From: a bacterium | GTDB lineage: Bacteria > Pseudomonadota > Alphaproteobacteria > Rhizobiales > Xanthobacteraceae | NCBI GenBank assembly: GCA_029946075.1 | Contig: JAQSDT010000696.1 | Span: 1-17,669, forward strand | Direction of reading: 5' to 3' | Length of the DNA stretch: 17,669 bases | Part shown: one piece after another, positions 7,745 through 14,377 of the stretch | Layout of the letters: each line of letters opens with the position of its first letter | How positions within the stretch are numbered: position 1 is the stretch's first letter | The notes under the pieces: model-generated | What the model was told of the DNA's origin: nothing | The model's database searches: none | What the model saw: the letters and a program-made list of their open reading frames with translations, nothing else | Position numbers and translations under genes: made by a program

Positions 7745-9091
7745 TTACCGATGCATCGCCCTCGCCGCGGCGCCGTGGCGGCGGATCAGGTCCGGGACAT
7801 CGAGGCCCGGAATGGCGCCGTCGGTGACCACCCATTTGCCTGCCACCATCACCCGGTCGGCGCGATGCGCGCCGCACAGCACCAGTGCGGCCAAGGGATC
7901 GCCGTGGCCGGAGAAGCGCAATTCATCGAGCTTGAACAGCGCCAGATCGGCCGCCTTGCCGACCGCGATCTCGCCAAGCTCCGGACGGCCGACGCAGGCG
8001 GCGGAGCCCTTGGTCGCCCAGCGCAGCGCGTCCTTGTGGCTGACACGGCCGACACCGTAGCGCGCGCGCTGCAGCAGGAACGCGGCGCGCACCTCCTGCA
8101 TCAGATTGGATTCATCGTTGGAGGCGGAGCCGTCGACGCCGAGGCCGATCCCGACGCCCGCCTCTTCCATCTCGCAGACCGGGCAGCAGCCCGAGGCCAG
8201 GATCTGGTTGCTGCAGGCGCAATGACTGATCGTGGTGCCGGCCTTGCCGAGTCGCTTCATCTCGCCGGCGTTGAAGGAGATGCCGTGCGCCAGCCAGGTC
8301 CGTGAATTGAGCCAGCCGCAGTCCTCGAGATAATCGAGCGGGCGGCAACCATGCATCTGCTCGCAGAATCTGTTCTCGTCCTCGGTCTCGGCCAGATGCG
8401 TGTGCAGGCGGACATCGAGCTTTCCGGCCAGATCAGCCGTCGCGCGCATCAACGACGTCGTGACCGAGAACGGCGAGCACGGCGCCAGCGCAATCTGCAC
8501 CATGGCGTCCGCGCCGCGCTGATGATGTTTCTGCACGACGCGTTCGCTGTCGGCGAGGATCGTATCCTCGTCCTGCACGACGCTGTCGGGCGGCAGGCCG
8601 CCATCCTTCTGCGATCGGTTCATCGAGCCGCGCGTCAGCAGCACGCGAACGCCGAGACGCCTGGCGACGGCCACTTCGATATCGACGGCGTCTTCCAGGC
8701 CTGCCGGGAACACATAGTGATGATCTGTTGTCGTGGTGCAGCCGGACAGCAGCAGCTCCGACATCGCCACGGTGACGCCGAGGTCGAGCGCCTCCGGCGT
8801 CATCCGCGCCCAGACCGGATAGAGCGCCTGCAGCCAGGGAAACAGTTCGCGGTCCAGCGCCGCGGGCAGCGCGCGCGTCAGCGTCTGGTAAAAATGATGG
8901 TGCGTGTTGATCAGGCCCGGCAGCACGACATGCGCGCCGGCGTCGAACGCCGCGGTGTCAGCGGTGACCGGCGCCTTGCCCTTTGCCACCAGTTCGACGA
9001 TCCGCCCCTCTTTGACGACGACGCCGCGCTCGGCGCCGTCGGCGAAGATGCCGAGGGGGTCCTTGATCCAGGTCGCCTGCGTGGGGTCCAT
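7745..9091 (-). CDS. 8-oxoguanine deaminase-type amidohydrolase
   Basis: This 448-residue cytoplasmic metal-dependent hydrolase belongs to the amidohydrolase superfamily (TrzN/AtzA, guanine deaminase-like branch). Metal and catalytic residues are visible: H64-x-H66 in P-G-L-I-N-T-H-H-H, H232 and E235 in H-L-A-E-T, H269 in L-A-H-G, and D320 in G-V-D-G-S-A-S-N-D. The segment G-S-M-N-R-S-Q-K-D-G-G-L-P-P-D-S (155-170) is what I associate with the 8-oxoguanine deaminase group (Pseudomonas Pa0142 type), which turns 8-oxoguanine into urate and ammonia. Ordinary guanine or another aminopurine is a possible alternative. A dense cysteine patch (C291, C293, C302, C303, C306) sits by the active-site strand. 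The start at 9091 has AGGAGA nine bases upstream. It diverges from the molybdenum hydroxylase genes, which supports a purine role. Confidence 0.85.
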   Translation of the reverse strand: MDPTQATWIKDPLGIFADGAERGVVVKEGRIVELVAKGKAPVTADTAAFDAGAHVVLPGLINTHHHFYQTLTRALPAALDRELFPWLQALYPVWARMTPEALDLGVTVAMSELLLSGCTTTTDHHYVFPAGLEDAVDIEVAVARRLGVRVLLTRGSMNRSQKDGGLPPDSVVQDEDTILADSERVVQKHHQRGADAMVQIALAPCSPFSVTTSLMRATADLAGKLDVRLHTHLAETEDENRFCEQMHGCRPLDYLEDCGWLNSRTWLAHGISFNAGEMKRLGKAGTTISHCACSNQILASGCCPVCEMEEAGVGIGLGVDGSASNDESNLMQEVRAAFLLQRARYGVGRVSHKDALRWATKGSAACVGRPELGEIAVGKAADLALFKLDELRFSGHGDPLAALVLCGAHRADRVMVAGKWVVTDGAIPGLDVPDLIRRHGAAARAMHR

Positions 9092-9221
9092 GTCCTGCCG
9101 TCTCCTGATCGCGCCAACTGGTCCTGCAATTCAGGGACCAGCCGAAACCGGCTGACAACTGGCGCTTCTCTTGCAAGACTTCATACCGGCAGATGTCCCG
9201 CGTTGAAAGCTTGAGCGCCCG
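9092..9221. promoter_or_regulatory. divergent promoter region with nested dyads
   Basis: This 130-bp spacer lies between the deaminase (minus) and the molybdenum hydroxylase FAD gene (plus). CTGGTCC (9118-9124) and GGACCAG (9135-9141) form a dyad whose inner bases CTG/CAG extend it with one bulge. AGCCG (9140-9144) and CGGCT (9149-9153) make a second, adjoining dyad. GCGCCA (9111-9116) and TGGCGC (9160-9165) bracket both. CAACTGG also occurs as a direct repeat at 9115-9121 and 9156-9162, about four helical turns apart. This arrangement is typical of an operator serving two divergent genes; the regulator is not in the window. Confidence 0.5.
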
Positions 9222-10043
9222 ATGGATTTGAACACGATCAGCGAGGTGGTTCGGCCAGCCAGCCGGGCGCAATTGCCCGTTTGGACGGCAGGCGATGCCT
9301 GGCTCGCGGGCGGCACCTGGCTGTTCTCGGAGCCGCAGGACCATCTGAAGCGGCTGGTCGATCTCACCGATCTCAACTGGCCCGCGCTCACCATCAGCGA
9401 AGCCGGCCTGTCGATCGCCGCGACCTGTACGGTGGCGCAGCTCGACGCCCTCGCCTGCCCGCGGCACTGGATCGCCGCACCCCTGATCGGCCAATGCTGC
9501 CGCGCCTTCCTCGCGTCGTTCAAGATCTGGAAGACCGCTACCGTCGGCGGCAACATCTGCATGTCGTTGCCGGCGGGGCCGATGATCTCGCTGACCTCGG
9601 CGCTCGACGGCATCGCCACTATCTGGCAGGCCGATGGCGGCGAGCGCACAATTGCGGCCGCCGACCTCGTCACCGGCAGCCAGCAAAATCAACTCGCGTC
9701 CGGCGATCTCCTGCGCCAGATCGACATCCCGCTTGCGGCGCTGAAACGACGTTCGGCATTTCGCCAGATTTCGCTGACGGTCGTCGGGCGATCGGCGGCG
9801 CTGTTGATCGGCAGCATCGCCGCTGACGGCGAATTCGTCCTGACGGTGACGGCGTCGACGTCGCGACCGGTCAAATTGTCGTTCAGCAGCCTGCCGCTGG
9901 CGGCGGAGCTGCGCGCGACCATCCTGCACCGGATTCCGGATGCGCTCTACCACACCGACGTGCACGGCAAGCCGATGTGGCGCAAGCATATGACGTTGCG
10001 GCTGGCGGAAGAAATCCGCGGCGAATTGCAAGGCACGGCCTGA
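9222..10043 (+). CDS. FAD-binding subunit of a molybdenum hydroxylase (YgfM/CoxM type)
   Basis: This 273-residue cytoplasmic subunit carries FAD and passes electrons from the 2Fe-2S clusters of its partner to an acceptor. The FAD_binding_5 domain shows A-G-G-T-W-L-F (29-35, the usual A-G-G-T-D-L loop) and T-V-G-G-N-I (107-112). The C-terminal part fits the CO dehydrogenase flavoprotein C-terminal domain. The length is close to E. coli YgfM and shorter than the FAD part of eukaryotic xanthine dehydrogenase. The ATG at 9222 has only a weak ribosome-binding site. The gene ends 2 bp before the fused iron-sulfur/molybdenum subunit, so the two are surely co-translated and form one enzyme. Confidence 0.88.
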   Translation: MDLNTISEVVRPASRAQLPVWTAGDAWLAGGTWLFSEPQDHLKRLVDLTDLNWPALTISEAGLSIAATCTVAQLDALACPRHWIAAPLIGQCCRAFLASFKIWKTATVGGNICMSLPAGPMISLTSALDGIATIWQADGGERTIAAADLVTGSQQNQLASGDLLRQIDIPLAALKRRSAFRQISLTVVGRSAALLIGSIAADGEFVLTVTASTSRPVKLSFSSLPLAAELRATILHRIPDALYHTDVHGKPMWRKHMTLRLAEEIRGELQGTA

Positions 10044-10045
10044 CG

Positions 10046-12769
10046 ATGGCGATCACGGTCAACGACAAATCGTTTCCGGATATGCCGCGCGCGGGACAGT
10101 GCCTGCGGACGTTCCTGCGCGAGCTCGGTCATTTCGGGGTCAAGAAGGGCTGCGACGCCGGCGATTGCGGCGCCTGTACCGTCTTGCTCGACGGCGAGCC
10201 GGTGCATAGCTGTCTGATCCCGGCGTTCCGCGCCGAAGGACACAGCATCACGACCATCGAAGGCTTTGCGCCCGATGGCGGCACCCATCCGATGCAGCAG
10301 GCATTTCTCGATGCGCAGGGCTTTCAGTGCGGCTTCTGCACGCCCGGCATGATCCTGACCTGTGCATCGCTGAACCAGGCGCAGCGGCAGGATCTCGGCG
10401 CGGCGCTGAAGGGCAACATCTGCCGCTGCACCGGTTATCGCGCCATCGAGGATGCGCTCGACGGCAAGAGCAATATCGAGGACGCGGCCGCAGGCACCGC
10501 CTTCGGGCGCAGCCTTCCCGCGCCCGCCGGTCCAAAGGTGGTGCGCGGTGAAGAACGCTACACGTTCGACGTCGCGCCGGAAGCCTTGCTGCATCTGAAG
10601 ATGCTGCGTTCGCCGCACCCGCACGCAAAGATCATCGCGATCGACAAACGCGCCGCACTCGGCGTTCCCGGCGTTCATACCGTGCTGACGTTCGAAAACG
10701 TACCGGACCGGCTTTACTCGACGGCCCGGCATGAGAAGGACTGGATGGACCCCGAGGACACCCGCCTGCTCGACCCTGTCGTCCGGTTCGTCGGGCAGAA
10801 GGTCGCGGCGGTGGTTGCGGAAACCGAGGCGGCGGCGGAGGAAGGCTGCCGCAGGCTTTTGGTTGAGTACGAAGTCCTGCCGGCCGTGATCGATCCGGTC
10901 GCGGCGATTGCGCCGGGCGCGCCTGTCATCCACGGAGACAAGACGATCGAGCACCGCGTCGCCAATGCGGGCCGCAATATCGCAGCCGAAACCCATGGCG
11001 AGTTCGGCGACGTCGCAAGCGCGCTGACGCAGGCCGCGTTCACCTATGAAGGCACCTTCACCACCCAGCGCGTTCAGCATGCCGCGCTGGAAACCCATGG
11101 CGGCATCGCCTGGGTCGATGCGGACGGAACGCTCAATGTCCGCTCCAGCACGCAGGTGCCGTTCCTGACGCGGCGTGCGCTCGCCGACATCTTTCAGCTG
11201 CCGCCCGACAGGGTGCGGGTATTCTGCGAGCGCGTCGGCGGCGGGTTCGGCGGCAAGCAGGAAATGTTCGTCGAGGATATTCTGGCGCTTGCCGCAATCA
11301 AGACCAGCCGCCCCGTCAAGTTCGAACTGACGCGCGAGGAACAATTCATCTCGACCTCGACGCGGCACCCGATGCGCGTCACCGTCAAGGCCGGCGCCGA
11401 CAAGGACGGCAAGCTCACCGCGCTGCAGCTCGACGTGCTCTCCAACACCGGGGCCTATGGCAACCATGCCGGCCCGGTGCTGTTTCATTCGGTCGCCGAG
11501 AGTATTTCCGTCTACAACTGCCCCAACAAGAAAGTCGACGGCGTCGCGGCCTATACCAACACCGTTCCATCCGGCGCCTTTCGCGGCTACGGCCTGCCGC
11601 AAACGCTGCTCGCAGTGGAAGCGGCGATCGACGAACTGGCGCGGCAACTCGGCATCAGCCCGTTCGAGATGCGGCGCCGCAACATCATCAAGCCTGGCGA
11701 TCCCATGCTGTCGCCGCCGGAGTCCGAATATCACGACGTGCTCTACGGCAGCTACGGCCTCGACCAATGCCTCGACCTGGTCGAGCGCGCGATGGCTGCG
11801 GAGACACCGATGCCTTCGCTCTCTGCCGACTGGCTGACCGGCGATGGCATCGCGCTGACCATGATCGACACCGTGCCGCCCGCCGGGCATTTCGCCGATT
11901 GCCGCATTACGCTGCGCGAGGATGGCGGCTTCGATCTCAACGTCGGCACCGCCGAGTTTGGCAACGGCACCAGCACGGTGCACCGCCAGATCGCCGCCTC
12001 CGCGCTGGCAACGACGGTCGATCGCATCCATCTCAAGCAATCCGACACCGCGCATGGCGGGCATGACACCGGCGCCTATGGCAGCGCCGGCATCTTCGTC
12101 GCGGGGCGCGCGACGCAGGCGGCCGCCGAGGCACTGGCCGAACAGCTCAAGCAGTTCGCCGCATCGTTGCTCGGAGAAAATCCGGACGGATGCAGCCTCG
12201 ACAATCACGCCGCCGTTTGCGTCGGGCGACGTACGTCCTTTGCGCAGCTCGCCGCATCCGCGCGATCGCTCGGCAAGGTTCTCAGCGCCAGCGGCAATTC
12301 GGAGGGATCGCCGCGCTCGGTCGCGTTCAACGTCCAGGGGTTTCGCATTGCCGTGAACAAAGGCACGGGCGAAATCCGGATACTGAAGAGCGTGCACGCC
12401 GCCGATGCCGGCCGCGTCGCCAATCCGATGCAGTGCCGCGGCCAGATCGAAGGCGGCGTCGCGCAGTCGCTGGGTGCGACGCTGTATGAGGAGATGGTGA
12501 TCGACGACAGCGGCCGCGTGGTGAACGCAAAGTTCCGCGACTACCACCTGCCGTCCTTTGCCGACATTCCCCGCACCGAAGTGTTCTTTGCCGACACATC
12601 GGACTCGATCGGCCCGATGGGCGCGAAATCGATGAGCGAGAGCCCGTACAATCCGGTCGCCGCCGCGATGGGCAATGCGATCGCCGATGCGACAGGTATT
12701 CGGTTTACGGAAACGCCGTTCAAGCCGGACCGGTTGTTTCCGGCGCTGCATGCGAAGTTTGGCGGGTAA
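10046..12769 (+). CDS. fused 2Fe-2S and molybdopterin subunit of an XdhD-type hydroxylase
   Basis: The 907-residue fusion catalyses hydroxylation of a heterocycle or aldehyde with water as oxygen source. N-terminal domain: plant-type 2Fe-2S cysteines C36, C41, C44, C56, then the second cluster C95, C98, C126, C128 (C-R-C-T-G-Y). After a short linker (about 145-165) comes the molybdenum domain, with the cofactor loop V-G-G-G-F-G-G-K (397-404), A-F-R-G-Y-G (511-516, R513) and the probable catalytic glutamate E865 in G-A-K-S-M-S-E-S-P-Y-N-P. The domain order and the partner FAD gene match E. coli XdhD (YgfN, proposed hypoxanthine oxidase) rather than XdhAB. The ATG at 10046 lies 2 bp after the FAD subunit, although the frame is open further upstream. 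No XdhC-like sulfuration factor is nearby. A purine substrate is inferred from the deaminase and importer; other azaheterocycles are possible. Confidence 0.9.
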   Translation: MAITVNDKSFPDMPRAGQCLRTFLRELGHFGVKKGCDAGDCGACTVLLDGEPVHSCLIPAFRAEGHSITTIEGFAPDGGTHPMQQAFLDAQGFQCGFCTPGMILTCASLNQAQRQDLGAALKGNICRCTGYRAIEDALDGKSNIEDAAAGTAFGRSLPAPAGPKVVRGEERYTFDVAPEALLHLKMLRSPHPHAKIIAIDKRAALGVPGVHTVLTFENVPDRLYSTARHEKDWMDPEDTRLLDPVVRFVGQKVAAVVAETEAAAEEGCRRLLVEYEVLPAVIDPVAAIAPGAPVIHGDKTIEHRVANAGRNIAAETHGEFGDVASALTQAAFTYEGTFTTQRVQHAALETHGGIAWVDADGTLNVRSSTQVPFLTRRALADIFQLPPDRVRVFCERVGGGFGGKQEMFVEDILALAAIKTSRPVKFELTREEQFISTSTRHPMRVTVKAGADKDGKLTALQLDVLSNTGAYGNHAGPVLFHSVAESISVYNCPNKKVDGVAAYTNTVPSGAFRGYGLPQTLLAVEAAIDELARQLGISPFEMRRRNIIKPGDPMLSPPESEYHDVLYGSYGLDQCLDLVERAMAAETPMPSLSADWLTGDGIALTMIDTVPPAGHFADCRITLREDGGFDLNVGTAEFGNGTSTVHRQIAASALATTVDRIHLKQSDTAHGGHDTGAYGSAGIFVAGRATQAAAEALAEQLKQFAASLLGENPDGCSLDNHAAVCVGRRTSFAQLAASARSLGKVLSASGNSEGSPRSVAFNVQGFRIAVNKGTGEIRILKSVHAADAGRVANPMQCRGQIEGGVAQSLGATLYEEMVIDDSGRVVNAKFRDYHLPSFADIPRTEVFFADTSDSIGPMGAKSMSESPYNPVAAAMGNAIADATGIRFTETPFKPDRLFPALHAKFGG

Positions 12770-12781
12770 ACAAGTCCCACA

Positions 12782-12883
12782 CCTCATCCTGAGGAGCCCG
12801 CACAGCGGGCGTCTCGAAGGATGGAGGCCACAGACGGGCCTTCATGGTTCGAGACGCCGCTGCGCGGCTCCTCACCATGAGGG
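12782..12883. repeat. paired palindromic intergenic element, two inverted copies
   Basis: Two units of about 47 bp (12782-12829 and 12837-12883) are near-copies in opposite orientation. Each unit folds on itself. Unit 1 has CATCCT (12785-12790) pairing with AGGATG (12818-12823); unit 2 has CATGGT (12843-12848) pairing with ACCATG (12874-12879). CCT/AGG against GGT/ACC is a compensated change that keeps the stem. Shared core pieces are GAGGAGC and GTCTCGAA. I recognise this from memory as a widespread Bradyrhizobium/Rhodopseudomonas intergenic repeat. It lies between the convergent hydroxylase and small secreted protein genes and may also act as a transcript end. Confidence 0.75.
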
Positions 12884-12901
12884 TTTGAGAGAGTTCGCGA
12901 A

Positions 12902-13207
12902 TCAATCGTCCTGCTTGCGCCGATCGTAGGACCAGCCGAACAGGCCGGTGCGGCGCGTCTCCGGTTCGGGTGGTGGCGGCGGTGCTTCCCTCGCTTCCGC
13001 CTGCGGCGGGGGTGGCGGCGGTCCGGGAAGGTTGTCGCATTTCAAGGCGTAGACCAGTTCGCCCTTTGCGGTCTTGCCGATCGGCGTACATGGATCGACG
13101 CGGGCGGCCGTGCTCTTCGGCTTGGCGGCCGGCGGTGTCTGCGCCAAGGCTGGCGACGACAAGGCTGGCGACGACGCCAGGAGAAGGACGAAAAGCGATT
13201 TCTTCAT
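12902..13207 (-). CDS. small secreted proline-rich protein, function unknown
   Basis: The 101-residue precursor has a clear signal peptide (residues 1-23, ending A-L-A-Q), so the mature protein should be periplasmic or secreted. The mature part has a short conserved-looking segment D-P-C-T-P-I-G-K-T (38-46) through L-V-Y-A-L-K-C (51-57), with two cysteines that could pair. It is followed by proline runs (P-G-P-P-P-P-P-P and P-P-P-P-P-E-P) and a basic tail R-R-K-Q-D-D. I recall similar unnamed Bradyrhizobium proteins but no function. GGACAG precedes the ATG at 13207. A perfect 15-bp tandem duplication (13146-13175) repeats S-S-P-A-L inside the signal peptide. It is convergent with the molybdenum hydroxylase and in the same direction as the galactose genes upstream. 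Confidence 0.75.
   Translation of the reverse strand: MKKSLFVLLLASSPALSSPALAQTPPAAKPKSTAARVDPCTPIGKTAKGELVYALKCDNLPGPPPPPPQAEAREAPPPPPEPETRRTGLFGWSYDRRKQDD
13146..13175. repeat. 15-bp perfect tandem duplication
   Basis: AAGGCTGGCGACGAC occurs twice head to tail (13146-13160 and 13161-13175). The unit length is a multiple of three, so it duplicates five residues in frame within the signal peptide of the small proline-rich protein. Confidence 0.9.
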
Positions 13208-13292
13208 CGGGCTGGCTGTCCGTTTGGCGACGTTGGCCAGTCTAGTACAGCTACCAGGCCTGGCCCTGCCGAATATTTAACCGTTCGAAGCC

Positions 13293-14369
13293 TCACGACC
13301 GGTCGGTCGAAAACCGGTACAAGAACGTGTGACGATAGGTCTGCCCCGGATCGAGCCGGGCCGGCGGAAAGTCCGGCCGGTTCGGCGTATCCGGATAGAC
13401 CTGCGGCTCCAGGCACAGCGCGTCGTACTGGCGATGGACGCGGGCATATTTTCCGGTCAGCGAGCCGTTGAGGAAATTGCCGGAGTAGAACTGAATCCCG
13501 GGCTGGTTGGTGAACAGTTCCAGCACGCGGCCGGACGCGGGATCCTCGACGCGCGCCGCCAGACGCGGCGCATCGACCGCACCTCCCGGCAGGCAGTAGC
13601 AGTGGTCATACCCCTGACGAATCCCAAGCTGGTGATCGGCGATCCCGATCCGTTCGCCGACGCCACGGGGCTCACGGAAATCGAACGGGGTGCCGTCGAC
13701 CGGGCCTGGACCTTCGAGCGGAATGCCGGTGGTGCTGACCGGCAGATAGCTATCGGCCATGATGGTCACACGGTGATCGAGAATGCCGGTGCTGCCTTCG
13801 ACGCCCGTCAGATTGAAGAAGCTGTGATTGGTGAGGTTGACCACGGTCGGCTTGTCCGTCGTCGCGGTGAATGCCGCGGACAGCGTCATGCCGTCTACGG
13901 TATAAGTGAGGCTGGTGCGCAGCGTTCCCGGATAGCCTTCCTCGCCGTCCGGGCTATCGCAGGTCAGCGTGACAAACGGCGCAGGTTCCTCGCCGATGTC
14001 GGCGATTGTCCAGTTCTTGCGGTCAAAACCTTCGAGCCCGCCGTGCAGCGCGTTGGCGCCGCCGGCATCGTTGAGCGGAAGATTGAAGCTGTGGCCGTCG
14101 ATCGCGAATTTCCCGTTCGCGATGCGGTTGGCGTAACGGCCGATGGTGGCGCCGAGGAACCTTCTGACTTCGGCATAGTCGGCCGCGCTCTCACGGCCGA
14201 GCACGACGTCGGCCACGCGCCCGTTGCGGTCGGGAGCGAACAACGACTGGATCGCCGCACCATGGGTGATCAGCCGCACTTCAAAGCCGCCCTCGCCTTT
14301 CAATGTCACGGCTTCGACGGCAGTGCCGTCAGGGAGGTGGCCAAACAATTCCCGCGAGACTTTCGGCAT
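13293..14369 (-). CDS. galM: aldose 1-epimerase (mutarotase)
   Basis: The 358-residue enzyme interconverts alpha and beta anomers of aldoses such as galactose. The catalytic set of the GalM family is present: H109 in N-A-L-H-G-G, H182 in N-L-T-N-H-S-F-F-N-L, and E321 in C-L-E-P-Q, followed by P-D-T-P-N-R-P-D-F. The length is normal for bacterial GalM. No signal peptide is seen, so it is likely cytoplasmic. I place the start at the ATG at 14369, 8 bp after the upstream gene stops. A TTG at 14381 overlapping that stop codon would add four residues and cannot be excluded, since neither has a strong ribosome-binding site. It directly follows the galactose dehydrogenase gene, which uses one anomer of the sugar. 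Confidence 0.9.
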   Translation of the reverse strand: MPKVSRELFGHLPDGTAVEAVTLKGEGGFEVRLITHGAAIQSLFAPDRNGRVADVVLGRESAADYAEVRRFLGATIGRYANRIANGKFAIDGHSFNLPLNDAGGANALHGGLEGFDRKNWTIADIGEEPAPFVTLTCDSPDGEEGYPGTLRTSLTYTVDGMTLSAAFTATTDKPTVVNLTNHSFFNLTGVEGSTGILDHRVTIMADSYLPVSTTGIPLEGPGPVDGTPFDFREPRGVGERIGIADHQLGIRQGYDHCYCLPGGAVDAPRLAARVEDPASGRVLELFTNQPGIQFYSGNFLNGSLTGKYARVHRQYDALCLEPQVYPDTPNRPDFPPARLDPGQTYRHTFLYRFSTDRS

Positions 14370-14377
14370 GGGCGATT

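Noticed and set aside
9947..12787. A very long open frame on the minus strand opposite the molybdenum hydroxylase
   Set aside because: It is a shadow frame of the GC-rich plus-strand gene: it is rich in Arg, Ala, His and Asp, and has no domain. The plus strand has a full set of cofactor motifs.
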